From: Streptomyces colonosanans
GTDB lineage: Bacteria > Actinomycetota > Actinomycetes > Streptomycetales > Streptomycetaceae
DNA length: 54,840 nt
Assembly: GCF_001866645.1 (NCBI RefSeq)
Contig: NZ_MLYP01000096.1
Coordinates: 1-54,840 of the forward strand
Direction: 5' to 3'
Below are positions 9,094 through 18,488 of this stretch, piece after piece. Numbering within the stretch: the first letter of the stretch is position 1; every line of letters starts with the position of its first letter. A program made the translations under genes and the position numbers. Under the pieces are notes generated by a model. That model saw only the letters and a program-made list of their open reading frames with translations. It was not told the origin of the DNA and ran no database searches.

Positions 9094-9200
9094 TCATGGC
9101 TGGTACTGGAGAGCGCGTCGGTGCTGCTGGCAGGCTTGTGTGATGGCTTGGTGGCAGCGGCGCCAGGCCATCCGGTGCAGGACGTGTTCCGCGTCCCGCA
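9094..9200 (-). pseudogene. Possible transposase C-terminal scrap
   Basis: A short minus-strand stretch reads VLHRMAWRRCHQAITQACQQ and ends in a TGA. The basic His/Arg-rich tail resembles the end of IS4/IS701-like transposases. It is too short to be certain. The rest of the 8843-9200 gap holds the upstream region of the oxidase gene and no gene I can support. Confidence 0.3.
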
Positions 9201-10377
9201 CTGGTGTCTCGTGATCCTGTTCATGTCAGTTCGAGTTGTTATTGACGATTTTCTTCATGTTGGTCGCGACGAGTCGGGCCTTCGCGAGGACCTCACCAGC
9301 GGTCGCGGTCCAGGTGAACGGTTTCGCTGTCGTGTTCCAGGAGTTGATGTAGTCGCGGATCTGCTTGACCAGCACGTGGACGCTGGAGAACGTGCCGCGG
9401 CGGATGGACTGCCGGGTCAGGATGCCGAACCAGATCTCGATCTGATTCAGCCATGAGGAGCCGACGGGAGTGAAATGGAAGTGGACGTGCGGGTTCTTCG
9501 ACAGCCACTCCTTGACCTCCCAAGTGGTGTGCGTCGAGAGGTTGTCCAGGACAACATGGATGTCCTTCCCTGCGTGCGGTTTCACCGCCTTCTTCAAGAA
9601 GGTCAGGAAATCCTTGCCGTTCCGGGTCGGCCTGCACTCGCCGAGGACTTCCCCGGTGGTCACGTTCAGGGCGGCGAACAGGTTCGTGGTGCCGTGCCGG
9701 ACGTAGTCGGCGGTGCGTTTCCCGGTCGCCGCGAAGGCGACCGGGAGCACCGGCTGGGTCCGGTCCAGCGCCTGGATCTGCGTCTTCTCGTCGATCGAGA
9801 GGACCACCGCACCGCCCGGCGGGGCCAGATACAGGCCGATCACATCGGCCGCCTTCTCCGCGAACGCGGGGTCTTTGGAAATCTTGAAGGTGCCGGACCG
9901 GTGCGGCTTCAAGCTCTCCTCCCGCCAGATCCGGGCGATGTAGTGCCAGGACACGACGATGTTCTCGGTCCGCGCCAGGTACTTCGCCAACTCCCGTGTG
10001 GACCAGTGCGAAAGCCCAGTGCCGGCCGGCGGTGTCATACGCGTCAGCGCAATCACCCGGGACCGCACCCGGGCCGGCATCTGTTCCCGTGCACCACCGG
10101 GACGCTCCCCTTCCAGCCCGGCCAGGCCCCGCTCGGCATAGCGAGCCTTCCAGCGGTCCACGGTCGGCAGCGACACCCCGAGCAGCTCGGCAATGTCCTT
10201 GCGCCGACGCCCCTTGCCCGACCACAGCACGATCCGGCCACGCGTGGCTATATCCGCAGGCACGTCCCTGCTGTTCACCAACTCACGCAACTCGGCGGCC
10301 TGTTCCACGGAGAGCTCCATACCAAGAGAGCCTGCCACACAAGATCAAGTAACGCTGACGGAATCACAAGACACTAG
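9201..10377 (-). mobile_element. IS630-family insertion sequence
   Basis: One transposase gene lies between imperfect inverted ends. The left end begins CTGGTGTCTCGTGATCC and the right end, read inward, CTAGTGTCTTGTGATTCC. IS630 elements duplicate TA: TA is present at the right end, while the left has TG, so the left flank has probably drifted. Size is about 1.18 kb. Confidence 0.75.
9226..10320 (-). CDS. IS630-family DDE transposase
   Basis: An intact ~364-residue transposase. The N-terminal HTH region (GRRRKDIAELLGVSLPTVDR) is followed by a linker with GLSHWSTRELAKYL and the DDE core. The catalytic strands are visible as VLSIDEKTQIQ (first Asp), IHVVLDNLSTHTT (second Asp) and PVGSSWLNQIEIWF (Glu). 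ATG 10320 gives the usual MELSVEQ start; the frame opens 18 nt earlier. No lesion is seen, so the element could be active. Confidence 0.9.
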   Translation of the reverse strand: MELSVEQAAELRELVNSRDVPADIATRGRIVLWSGKGRRRKDIAELLGVSLPTVDRWKARYAERGLAGLEGERPGGAREQMPARVRSRVIALTRMTPPAGTGLSHWSTRELAKYLARTENIVVSWHYIARIWREESLKPHRSGTFKISKDPAFAEKAADVIGLYLAPPGGAVVLSIDEKTQIQALDRTQPVLPVAFAATGKRTADYVRHGTTNLFAALNVTTGEVLGECRPTRNGKDFLTFLKKAVKPHAGKDIHVVLDNLSTHTTWEVKEWLSKNPHVHFHFTPVGSSWLNQIEIWFGILTRQSIRRGTFSSVHVLVKQIRDYINSWNTTAKPFTWTATAGEVLAKARLVATNMKKIVNNNSN

Positions 10378-10450
10378 GCGGCGGCTGGGCTACGGGTAAT
10401 GGTCTGATCCCGCTGCCCTAATCCCCACGTCCTCGGCAGGGAGACCTGCC

Positions 10451-10621
10451 CTGCCCGACCAACAGCGGATCTCCACCAAGTCACACGAGACGGTGGTCAG
10501 AGCCTTGCGGGACGCCAACCGCAAACTCAGCGAGGAGAACGAACGGCTCCGCAACGAACTCGCCGTCAACCTCGGCCAGCTCCGCGACCTCCGCCGAGGC
10601 ATCGGTGCATCCGCTGACTGA
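10451..10621 (+). pseudogene. DUF6262-type transposon protein, C-terminal fragment
   Basis: The plus strand reads LPDQQRISTKSHETVVRALR then NRKLSEENERLRNEL and ends at TGA 10619-10621. It is the coiled-coil tail of a DUF6262-like protein and shares the PDQQR entry with the fragment near 6150. The N-terminal part has been removed at the IS630 side, so IS630 or an earlier event may have cut the gene. Confidence 0.5.
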
Positions 10622-10709
10622 GGGCGTCAGCCTCGCGACCGAGCTTCGAGGCGCAATTTCCCTCCCGAGATGAGGAGTTGGAAGCAACTGCCGACTGGGC
10701 CACTGACCA

Positions 10710-11435
10710 TCACAGGTCCGAGGCATCGATCCAGCAAATCGTTGCCACCAAATCTGGAGCCTTGTCGGTTGCTTCGGCTGCCGGCAAGGCCCAGTTCCGG
10801 CAGTCGACCACAATCCGATCCCAGGGTAACCGGCGGTCAATCTCCCAGTCGATGCTCGGACCATGGCCTCCGAAGGTCCCACCACCGGGCTTGACCTGCC
10901 ATACCTGGAAATAGAGCACTGCCTGACCGTGAGCGGCAAGCTGCTCAATGACTTCGGCGAGGTGGACTGTCGGCCATGCCGGATCCAAGTTCTCCAGCGA
11001 GCGCCGCAACGCGGCGGCCCGGGGCGGGAGCACGACGTCACGGGCACCGAGATCACACAGTGCCCCGCGAAGTGCCACTCCTTCGCTGTCGTCGGGAGCT
11101 TCGCCTCGCTGCCGAAAGGCTTCATAGGCTCGCTGAAGTCCCGGCACGGCACGCTGGATCTCCAGGTCCGCCAGGGCTTCGGCCGCCCATTGGTGAACGG
11201 TGGAGCTCTCGCTGTCCAGCAGGTCGATCAGCACGTCTCCCGGCCGGGGATCCTGTAGCGCAGTGAAGACCTCAATGGCACACAGCTGTCCAAACCGTCC
11301 CAGGCCAGGTACTGCTGCGATCAGCTCGTCCAGTGCGTCTGACCCCATAGCGATCAGCGCATGCTGGGCGTCCTCCGCCACTTCGCTCGAATCCGCATCC
11401 AGTTCGCCAACCAGCTGGGCAATCGTGCCGTCCAT
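10710..11435 (-). CDS. HEAT-repeat protein of unknown function
   Basis: A 241-residue acidic soluble protein. Residues ~1-140 form HEAT-like helix pairs (VAEDAQHALIAMGSDALDEL, VHQWAAEALADLEIQRAVPG). The C-terminal third is a different alpha/beta region with WEIDRRLPWDRIVVDCRNW. ATG 11435 follows a weak CAGGG site; the longer frame to 11645 has an Arg-rich lead unlike a protein start. HEAT proteins of this size in Streptomyces accessory DNA are often orphan immunity-like genes; no toxin is adjacent, so function is open. Confidence 0.65.
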   Translation of the reverse strand: MDGTIAQLVGELDADSSEVAEDAQHALIAMGSDALDELIAAVPGLGRFGQLCAIEVFTALQDPRPGDVLIDLLDSESSTVHQWAAEALADLEIQRAVPGLQRAYEAFRQRGEAPDDSEGVALRGALCDLGARDVVLPPRAAALRRSLENLDPAWPTVHLAEVIEQLAAHGQAVLYFQVWQVKPGGGTFGGHGPSIDWEIDRRLPWDRIVVDCRNWALPAAEATDKAPDLVATICWIDASDL

Positions 11436-11972
11436 AACCCTGAGTCTGGCTCGGCGGCACCCACCACGACCACTCGATAAACCACTCGTCCCACGCCCAC
11501 GACGATGCTGGTGTCCACGGCCCCGGACGACCGGACGCTCACCCACAGCACGTCGGGACGGCGTGTTGCTGACACTGTCAGCAACACAAAACAGCAGCTC
11601 CCACCAATCAGTGAGAGTGGAAGATCCAGATAACGGCCTGCTCATCAGTTAAGAACTCAACCGGCACGCGGCGGAGGGTAGCCGGGTTGAAGCCGGATCA
11701 GTGAGCCGTGACCCGACCCCCTGCGCGAAGGCCACCACCCGTGGTAGGGCGCCCACCTCATGATCCATCTCACTGATAACCACGGTTCCATTGATCCCCG
11801 AGGCCGTAGAGGCCCGCGAGTTCACGGAAACTGAAGGACTTTTCGCGGGAACCCGAGGATGGACGGTCGTGTTCTCGTGGGTTCGGCCCCGGGTTCAAGC
11901 GAACACGGTGGGTGCCGAGCGGGCCAGCCCCTGGGTGCCTGCCCTGGAAACGGTGCTGACACCGTAGGAGTC
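11436..11972. other. Gene-free stretch
   Basis: No ORF with convincing composition is seen. The region supplies upstream sequence for the divergent genes on either side. Nothing repeat-like stands out. Confidence 0.4.
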
Positions 11973-12497
11973 ATGAGAGCAGAAGGAACGACACCGGAAC
12001 CGGAAACCTCTATGCAGAGTGGGCTCACGTCTCTGGGTGAGGTGGCGTGCCGTTATCAGGCGGATGAGATACGCCCGGAGGATCTGCCGATGATCGCTTC
12101 TGAGGCGCTCGCAGCCGGACTGGACACCCCGACATTGTGCGAGCTCGCCGGTTGGCCTCGCAACGCGGATGCCCGCGATATTCGAGACGCGTTCGAGCAA
12201 GCACTTGCCGAGTCCGAGATCGGGTTGCCGGATCGGGGCCTGGCACGGCGCCACGCACTGCGCCGGATGGCGGCGAGACTCATCAATGGAGAGATAACTC
12301 CCGCTGACCTGGCGACGGACGACTGGTGGGAGACGGAGGTCGAGACCGCGGCGGAGCAATCGTTCGTGGCTCTGATCCCGCAATGCGATTGCTGCATCGA
12401 GTACACGTTGGGGCTTGACCAGCAGACGTGGGCGGCCCAGCTGCGGAACGCTGCCCTCGCCCTGACATCGTCTCCGCCGATCGGCCCCGGATGCTGA
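11973..12497 (+). CDS. Conserved hypothetical protein of Streptomyces
   Basis: A soluble helical protein of 174 residues. The core AGLDTPTLCELAGWPRNADA and later RRMAARLINGEITPADLATD look like those of uncharacterised streptomycete proteins. A small Cys cluster (QCDCC) lies near the C-terminus. ATG 11973 has AGGAG just upstream, though close; ATG 12012 is the alternative. No domain of known role is visible. Confidence 0.7.
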   Translation: MRAEGTTPEPETSMQSGLTSLGEVACRYQADEIRPEDLPMIASEALAAGLDTPTLCELAGWPRNADARDIRDAFEQALAESEIGLPDRGLARRHALRRMAARLINGEITPADLATDDWWETEVETAAEQSFVALIPQCDCCIEYTLGLDQQTWAAQLRNAALALTSSPPIGPGC

Positions 12498-12549
12498 CTC
12501 TGCCTGGCGTGCTCATCCTCAACAAAGGCGTGAACCGGTCAAGCAGACT

Positions 12550-12790
12550 TCACTGAAGTGGTTGTTCAGCCGCCTGGTGCAGCAGCGCCCGTGCGGAGTC
12601 CGCGTAGCGCATCGCGGTCTTCTCGTCGAGCCCGAACACCTCGGCGAGGTGGAGCGGGTCGGGCCCGTGGGTCAGGGCCTCTTCGAGTTGCCGGTCGACG
12701 CGTAGCCGCTCCAGCGTCGCGTCCTGCCCGCGCATCGCGGCGCTGATCCAATGGTTGCTGGCGCGACTGGTCTTCGTGGCGGTCTGGTCT
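12550..12790 (-). pseudogene. Transposon integrase/recombinase, C-terminal fragment
   Basis: The minus-strand frame reads ATLERLRVDRQLEEALTHGP then LHLAEVFGLDEKTAMRYADS. This stretch is common at the C-terminus of streptomycete site-specific integrases, where an HTH-like segment follows the catalytic core. No catalytic Arg/His/Tyr region is present upstream, so it is a relic. Confidence 0.6.
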
Positions 12791-12860
12791 CTGAGGTATC
12801 AACCGTCGGGCGGGCTGGGCCGGCTGACCGCATCCCAGTCAAGGACGCGCTGCCCGTACG

Positions 12861-13097
12861 ATGGCCAGCGTGACCGACCGCCGAACCCTTGGCACCGGCC
12901 CCCAGGCCCCCGCGCACAGCATCCGCGCCGCCCAGGCCGACCTGCTCGACGCTCTCCCCGGAGTCCGTCTCCCCGACGTTGACGAGTTGCGGGGGCGGGG
13001 CGTGCTCGGCCCCCGCCCAGCGACGTCCCCCTCCCCGCGGCGGATCCTCGGAGCCGGCGGTCGTGCGGACAGCGACTCGCCCGCTCGCCTCGCCTGA
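12861..13097 (+). CDS. Possible small protein
   Basis: A 78-residue ORF beginning MASVTDRRTLGTGPQAPAH, with a plausible helical segment AAQADLLDALPGVRLPDVDE and an Arg/Pro-rich tail. Codon bias is compatible with coding, but no ribosome site stands out and I do not recognise a family. Confidence 0.3.
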   Translation: MASVTDRRTLGTGPQAPAHSIRAAQADLLDALPGVRLPDVDELRGRGVLGPRPATSPSPRRILGAGGRADSDSPARLA

Positions 13098-13360
13098 CGC
13101 GACCTCACGACGGCCCGCTGAGTGCCCGATAGGGTCGCTTCGGCGTCACAGTTATGCCCATATCTATTGATAGCTGGGGAGGGCTTCCGCTGCCTCAGTC
13201 GAGAGGGCGCGCGGTGGCATCAACGGGATTCGGACGGCTCACTCGTTGATGGGTTTGTGCTGCTGCAACAGAGTGACGTCGGGCGGCTCGTGCAACTCCA
13301 GGGCCTTGGGGCAGTCGACGCTGGGGCGGAAAGGTAGACCTCCCATGAACGAGGTGCTTT

Positions 13361-13891
13361 GTGTATTCGCCCTCGAAGGCATGGCGCGTTCTGACCGTCC
13401 TGGGCTTGGCGTCCGCCGCGGTGGTGCCGTTCACTGCGGCTCAGGCATCCCCGGCCGTCGACAGGCGGCAGGACAATGAGTCCAGGATTGTGATGTACCC
13501 CGTCAACGGCAAGTGCCTCGATGTGAAGGACGTTAGCCAGGCGGACGGCGCCCCGATCATCCAGTACACCTGCGGCAATGGGGCCAACCAGCGGTTCGTG
13601 GTGACCGTGCTCGGTGGCAACGAGGTCGAGATCCGGACGTTCGCCGGCAAGTGTCTCGACGTGAAGGACCGTAGCCAGGCGGACGGCACCCCGATCATCC
13701 AGTACACCTGCGGCGGTGCGTATAACCAGCGGTTCAAGATCGTCTCGGTCGCCGGCGGCGGCTACGAGATCCAGACGTTCGCCAACAAGTGCCTCGACGT
13801 GATGGACCGTAGCTATGCGGACGGCGCCCCGATCATCCAGAACGCCTGCAAACCGGAGGGCAACCAGCAGTTCGCGTTCGAGCCGGTGTAG
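13361..13891 (+). CDS. Secreted ricin-type beta-trefoil lectin
   Basis: A 176-residue exported protein. GTG 13361 follows GAGG at good spacing. A signal peptide (about residues 1-30; hydrophobic LTVLGLASAAVVPFTAAQA) precedes a single RICIN domain of three repeats. Each repeat has KCLDV(K/M)D, a (A/T)PIIQ step and an NQ(R/Q)F closing motif, the family's QxW position with Phe for Trp. Such domains bind sugars; here there is no attached enzyme. The three repeats are very alike, implying recent internal duplication. Two hairpins follow the stop. Confidence 0.85.
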   Translation: MYSPSKAWRVLTVLGLASAAVVPFTAAQASPAVDRRQDNESRIVMYPVNGKCLDVKDVSQADGAPIIQYTCGNGANQRFVVTVLGGNEVEIRTFAGKCLDVKDRSQADGTPIIQYTCGGAYNQRFKIVSVAGGGYEIQTFANKCLDVMDRSYADGAPIIQNACKPEGNQQFAFEPV

Positions 13892-13907
13892 CCGCTCACC
13901 CGCTTCC

Positions 13908-13939
13908 AACCCGCACCGCCCTTCCGGGCGGTGCGGGTT
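13908..13939 (+). terminator. Perfect 14-bp hairpin after the lectin gene
   Basis: AACCCGCACCGCCC, a TTCC loop and GGGCGGTGCGGGTT form a perfect stem 17 bp after the lectin stop. It is a strong factor-independent terminator candidate, although no long T-run follows, as is usual in Streptomyces. Confidence 0.75.
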
Positions 13940-13942
13940 CGG

Positions 13943-13984
13943 CCTGCCGGGCTGCCGGGGCTCTTGGCCCGGCAGCCCGGCAGG
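13943..13984. terminator. Second long hairpin
   Basis: CCTGCCGGGCTGCCGGG pairs perfectly with CCCGGCAGCCCGGCAGG across an 8-nt loop. It follows the first hairpin directly. Together they insulate the lectin from downstream DNA in either direction. From here to 14327 I see no gene. Confidence 0.65.
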
Positions 13985-14327
13985 CGGCGCTGGCCGCGGG
14001 CCTTTGCCGAAGCCAGGTCAGGGGCGCGGTGCGGGCGGCTCCACCAGGGGTGCCGTTAACGAGCGGCGAACCAGGTGACAAGTAACCCGCCAGTAGCTTC
14101 GGATCGAAGGTGCGCTGTGCGAAAGACGGCCTTGGCGCTGGGGAGTTCGCGGTTAACGCTAAGCCGTTGATCATGGTCCGGTGGTAGTCCCGAGGGTGCT
14201 GACGCGGCTCGCGTACTCCGGCCTCGGGACTGGTGGGCTCGCATGTTGAGGTGTCGCGTATTCGCGAGCCGCTCGACGCGCTTGGCACGGTGAGTGATCG
14301 CTTGGGGATCGTGGCGGCCGCGGGCAA

Positions 14328-14870
14328 CTACCAGAGCCAGCGGTCGAGGAACTCGGCCCAGATGAACCCGTGGTAGCCATCGAAGGCAGGCGGATCGATC
14401 TTCTTGAGTTCGTTAGCGAGCATGCTGAGCTCGGCCAGGGCTTCGTCCTCGCGGTCATCCGGATCGCTGAGGATCTCGGACTCGCTGACGTGCAGGCCGT
14501 AGTGGTGCAGGGTCCGTAGCCACAGGTCGATGGAGGAGTTGGCGAACCATGCCTCGCCTTGAGGAAGGACGTAGTAGACCGTCCCTGTGCCGGGTTCGAC
14601 GCCGAACGACCATTGCAGTCCCGGCACGAGGTCGCCATGGTGATTCCGGGTGAGGAGGTAGAGCGACCTACCAGCTGACGTCTGGAGTGCTGGGGCCGCC
14701 TCCACCTGGAACGATACGTACTCGATCAACTGATCAACGATAGGGATCCCGACATCAACAAGTAGTGCCTTCTGGTCCTCGGGGATCTGCCAGCCCGACA
14801 CGACTGCCGAGTCTGCCCTTGTGACGTTCCCGGTGCCGGCCCAGGCAGTGAGCTCGTCAAACGTTGTCAT
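14328..14870 (-). CDS. SUKH-4-like immunity protein
   Basis: A 180-residue cytosolic protein with the layout of SUKH-4 (SMI1/KNR4-related) family proteins: LVDVGIPIVDQLIEYVSFQV, a GTVYYVLPQGEAWFANSSID strand pair and a helical end with FIWAEFLDRWLW. SUKH members typically neutralise polymorphic nuclease or deaminase toxins. ATG 14870 has an excellent GGGAGGA site. No toxin gene is adjacent; the neighbour is a transposon gene, so this is an orphan immunity gene, probably mobilised. Confidence 0.65.
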   Translation of the reverse strand: MTTFDELTAWAGTGNVTRADSAVVSGWQIPEDQKALLVDVGIPIVDQLIEYVSFQVEAAPALQTSAGRSLYLLTRNHHGDLVPGLQWSFGVEPGTGTVYYVLPQGEAWFANSSIDLWLRTLHHYGLHVSESEILSDPDDREDEALAELSMLANELKKIDPPAFDGYHGFIWAEFLDRWLW

Positions 14871-14955
14871 GTGTCCTCCCGCGGCTGGCTGCGATGCGGA
14901 CCCTATCGAGCAGGGCTGACAGACAGGTGGCCCCATCGGGGGAGCGCGAGCTGAC

Positions 14956-16067
14956 GTGAACACGGTGCGGCGATGGCCGCTGCACCCGCAGCCTGGCCCC
15001 CTGGAGTCGTTGTCGTCGTGGCTGGAGAGGCTGGCCCGCCCGTACGAGATCCGCGTGGAGGACCTGCTGACACGCAACCTCGGCCTGGACGTGCCCGTGC
15101 CGGATGACCTCGACTACGACCCGCCGGCGGCGATGCTCGCCGTGCTGGCCGAACGCGCCGGCGTCGAGATCGCCCGGCTGCGGGCGATGACGCTGGCCGG
15201 CTGGGAGCCGTGGCTGATCGAAGGGCTCACCGCGCCGATCGAGGACACCCAACCGGTGTTCGACGCCTACGTCCGGGACAACTCGGTACTCCTCGCCCCC
15301 GGCAAGGCAGGCGTCAACAAGGTCTCGCCCTTCCGGCGCTGGCCGGGGCCGTGGCTGGGGTACTCGGGGCTGTACCGGGACTGCCCCGTGCGCGCCGCCG
15401 ATCCCGAGCGAGGGAAGGCCCTGGTGTGGCGGCTGCCCCTGGTGACCGGCTGCTTCGAGCACGGGTGCCGCCTGGAGGACGCCATGCAAGTCCACCGGTC
15501 GGTCGCCTACGGCCACGAGGGCCCGGTCTCGACGCCGCTGGCCGAACCTCTGGCCACCGTGGACCGCTACACCTACCGAGGGCTCACCACCGGGCAGGTC
15601 GTCCTCCCAGGCCGCACCGTGCACGCCGGGGTGTGGTTCCGGCTGCTGCGGTCCCTGCTGGATGAAGTCAGCCTCTCCTCGACGAGCGGCCGAGGCAGGC
15701 ACGGCCGGGCCGTCCTGGAAGACATCTGGCAAGCCACCGGCCGCAAATACCGCGCCGGACTGAACATCTGGCGGCCGTACGAGAACCTCAAGCCCGACAT
15801 CCAGGAAGCGATGCTGCACGCCGCGGGCACCGCGTTGCACCTGGCCGCTGCCGGAACCATCACCGTCCGTGGCCGCCTCGCCTCCGCGCTACAGCCGCCA
15901 CCCGACCCGCCGAAGCAGCAGGCCGACACATCGGCCGCCCCGTCGCCCACCCCGCCGACAAGATCGAGTACGCACGCCTACTCAAGGACCAGGGCGCCAG
16001 CTACGGGGAGATCAGCGCCAAGACCGGCATCCCGAAGACCTCCCTGCACCGCTACCTGAAGGGGTAG
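14956..16067 (+). pseudogene. TniQ-family transposition protein, frameshifted near the C-terminus
   Basis: TniQ proteins act in target choice with TniA/TniB transposases. The N-terminus (WPLHPQPGPLESLSSWLERL) is the family hallmark. The middle keeps CP...WRLPLVTGCFEHGC but lacks the second Cys of the first knuckle. The open frame ends at 16059 in a low-complexity Pro/Arg/Thr tail. In another frame the expected C-terminal HTH is intact: KIEYARLLKDQGASYGEISA then TGIPKTSLHRYLKG, stop at 16065-16067. A one-base deletion (or equivalent) upstream of about 15920 explains this. No complete tniA or tniB is in the window. Confidence 0.8.
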
Positions 16068-16125
16068 CCGCGCCGGAAGTTAGAGACAGCGCTTGGCCTG
16101 GCGCCGACGCCGCCGAAGCAGCGGC

Positions 16126-16443
16126 CTACATCACGCTCGCGTCCACGGTGAAGATCATGCTGCGAACAGCGGTGAGCTCTTGGAGGCGTGCCGCGTCGGC
16201 GGCGGTGGCGCGGCCCTCGGGCGAGGCGAACGCGGCACGCAGTTCGTCCATCGTGTCCCATTGCAGTTCGGCGACCAGGTAGCACGGCGCGCCGCCGCGT
16301 ACGGCTGCAACGTCGCGGCCGACGACGTACCGGCGCAGCCCCGGCAGCCGGCGCCCGAGCGGAAGGTGGACCTCGCGGTAGTGCCGGTCGAACGTTTCGG
16401 GGTCGGCCGGCGTCTCGTACAGGGCAAGGAAGCGAACCGTCAT
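16126..16443 (-). CDS. EthD-family small protein
   Basis: A 105-residue ferredoxin-like alpha+beta-barrel protein: MTVRFLALYETPADPETFDR followed by HYREVHLPLGRRLPGL is the EthD signature. ATG 16443 follows GGAGGG at good spacing and overlaps the stop of the upstream reductase gene by four bases, so it is translationally coupled. It is the last gene of the sigma-RibD-EthD operon. The reaction is unknown; members are small dimeric oxygenase-like or degradation-associated proteins. Confidence 0.8.
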   Translation of the reverse strand: MTVRFLALYETPADPETFDRHYREVHLPLGRRLPGLRRYVVGRDVAAVRGGAPCYLVAELQWDTMDELRAAFASPEGRATAADAARLQELTAVRSMIFTVDASVM

Positions 16444-16997
16444 AGCGTTGCCCTCCCGTAGTGCGCGAGGACGGCGGCGCCGGTCTGCTCGGCCGACAGG
16501 CATTCCAGGTACCGGGGCGGGCCACCGGCGGGAAAGAGCCGCTCGCCGGTGCCGAGGATCGTGGGGAAGGTCAGGAGCCGGTACTCATCGATCAGGTCCT
16601 CGGCCATCAGCGCGTGCACAATGCTCAAGCTGCCGGTGATGATCACATCGCGCCGTTCCCGCTTGACAGCGTCGACGAGGTCGCTGTCGACGACCCGCGA
16701 GTTCGCCCACGCCGACGCGTCGGTCAGCGTGCGGGAGGCGACCAGCTTCGGCACGGCGTTCATCCGCGCGGAAAATGGGTCGTTGCGTCCGGGCCAGAGC
16801 CGCGAGAACAGATGCCAGGTGGTGCGCCCCAGCAGCAGGACCCCGTCGTCCAGCGTGCTCCCGAGGCGGAACTTGTCGCCGGCGACCGTTTCGGGGCCAT
16901 GCCGGAAAGCCCAGCCGCCGGTCGGCGTGCCGCCGGACCCGTCCGGGTCGGACACGATCCCGTCGAGGGTGATGAATTCAATGACGATGACGCTCAC
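16440..16997 (-). CDS. RibD C-terminal-domain reductase (DHFR-like)
   Basis: A complete 185-residue NADPH-dependent reductase-fold protein. The N-terminus MSVIVIEFITLDGIVSDPDG, a GRTTWHLF helix and the C-terminal DVIITGSLSIVHALM and GTGERLFPAGG loops are the RibD_C pattern. The substrate is unknown. It follows the sigma factor gene by 57 bp and is coupled to the EthD gene. A second, truncated RibD-like copy from a different lineage lies at 6570-7008. Confidence 0.85.
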   Translation of the reverse strand: MSVIVIEFITLDGIVSDPDGSGGTPTGGWAFRHGPETVAGDKFRLGSTLDDGVLLLGRTTWHLFSRLWPGRNDPFSARMNAVPKLVASRTLTDASAWANSRVVDSDLVDAVKRERRDVIITGSLSIVHALMAEDLIDEYRLLTFPTILGTGERLFPAGGPPRYLECLSAEQTGAAVLAHYGRATL

Positions 16998-17053
16998 GAT
17001 GAGTGTCCCTTCGATCGATGCTCACCGGTACGTACCGGCGGCATCGGCCAAAC

Positions 17054-18052
17054 TCATCGCCCCTCGCGAAACTTGTCGCAGGAAAGCTGTGTGGGCAGGT
17101 CGAACGCCTCGAATACGCGGGGATCGGCGAACACGACGTTGTGCGAGACCCGGCCGCCAGTGACGGTGAAGACTTGAAGCGTGTGCAGCCGATGCCCGCC
17201 GCCCGGCTCCGGCGCGTACGCGGCAAGCGCGGGCTGGCCGTTGGCGGTGAGGCACCTCATGCTCCAGCCCGTCCCGCGCATCTCGAACACGCGGCGCATG
17301 AACAGGCCGTAGTCGCGACTGCCCTGGTACCACAGTGGCACCGGCGGCATCTCCAGGACCGCGTCGTCCGTCAGGAGCCGCACGAGCGCGGGGACGTCGG
17401 CCGCCTCGAACGCCCGCAGATACCGCTGGATCACCGCGCGCACTTCGGGATCGTCCGGCTCGGCGATCTCGCCTGCGTCGCCCACCTCCGCGAGGGCGGC
17501 GCGGGCCCGCTGCAGAGCGCTGTTGACGGCCGGAACCGTAGTCCCCAACTGCGCGGCGACCTCCGCGGCACCGAACTCCAGCACCTCGCGAAGGACCAGC
17601 ACGGCCCGCTGCCGCGGCGGCAAGATCTGCATCGCCGCCACCAGGGCGAGCCGCATATCGGCCCGCACTGCGGTGTCGCACCGCGCGTCGGGAAACGGCT
17701 GCAGCCAGGGAATGTCCAACGCCGGCGTGAGCGGTGCCCCCGGATCGTCGCTCGGCGCGCCCAGCCCGGACGGCAACGGCCGCCGCGCACGCCCCTCCAG
17801 CGCGGTCAGGCACGCGTTGGTCGCGATCCGGTACAGCCACGTCCGCACGGACGCCCGGGCGGGGTCGTACTGGTCGCGAGCCTTCCACGCGCGCAGCATC
17901 GTCTCCTGCACCAGGTCCTCGGCCTCATGGAACACGCCCAGCATCCGGTAGCAGTACGCCAACAGCTCACCCCAGTACGAGTCGATCTCCACCGGCCCAT
18001 CATGGCTTACGCGGCGCTCGCTCCGGCCGACCCGCGATGAGACTCCGCGCAC
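17054..18052 (-). CDS. ECF sigma factor with C-terminal SnoaL-like domain
   Basis: An RNA polymerase sigma-70 family (ECF) factor. Region 2 is seen in LLAYCYRMLGVFHEAEDLVQ and TWLYRIATNACLTAL, region 4 in LPPRQRAVLVLREVLEFGAA and VPAVNSALQRARAAL. Residues ~205-320 form a SnoaL/NTF2-like domain, as in SigG/SigJ-type ECF groups, in which this extension controls activity in place of an anti-sigma factor. The frame opens at GTG 18052, but GTG 17992 (VEIDSYWGELL) fits the family start better. It leads the operon with the RibD and EthD genes. Confidence 0.85.
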   Translation of the reverse strand: MRGVSSRVGRSERRVSHDGPVEIDSYWGELLAYCYRMLGVFHEAEDLVQETMLRAWKARDQYDPARASVRTWLYRIATNACLTALEGRARRPLPSGLGAPSDDPGAPLTPALDIPWLQPFPDARCDTAVRADMRLALVAAMQILPPRQRAVLVLREVLEFGAAEVAAQLGTTVPAVNSALQRARAALAEVGDAGEIAEPDDPEVRAVIQRYLRAFEAADVPALVRLLTDDAVLEMPPVPLWYQGSRDYGLFMRRVFEMRGTGWSMRCLTANGQPALAAYAPEPGGGHRLHTLQVFTVTGGRVSHNVVFADPRVFEAFDLPTQLSCDKFREGR

Positions 18053-18054
18053 CG

Positions 18055-18204
18055 CTACCTGCAGAGATAGGCGTGCCGGATCCGGCGGTCCGACGTCACC
18101 GCGTGCAGCCGACTCCGGTTATCCGTGCAGCCGACTTCGGAGACTGACAGGGCGGTCGACTGCTGGTCGGTCGACACCCGCTTGTAGACCAGGTTCGCCA
18201 CCAC
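18055..18204 (-). pseudogene. Serine resolvase, N-terminal stub
   Basis: After an AAGGGG ribosome site the minus strand reads VVANLVYKRVSTDQQST, the start of a Tn3-type resolvase with its catalytic Ser (RVSTDQQ). Homology then stops abruptly and an unrelated tail ends at 18055. The sequence expected next (DRQNLVLDEAG) occurs 6.9 kb away at 25082 on the other strand. Confidence 0.7.
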
Positions 18205-18488
18205 GGGCCCCTTCCGTACGGAGGATCGGACCCTATCTGTCGTCAAACCCGGTCAGCAATCACCATCGGATCTGATTGGATTCGCGCCGTCGCGAACCCC
18301 CGGATTACACGGGTTCATTGGACGCGCCGACCCCCTGTCGTCACATGCCCCGCCGACTATGGAGCCAGGCCGCTGGGGTAGCCGCAGCCGCGGAGCCTGC
18401 GTCCTCGCAAGATCGGTCCCGGGTCCGTCCGCGCCAATCGGAGGCGCTGTCGCCCTCCGCTACTCGGTGATACTGTATAGCGGTACTC

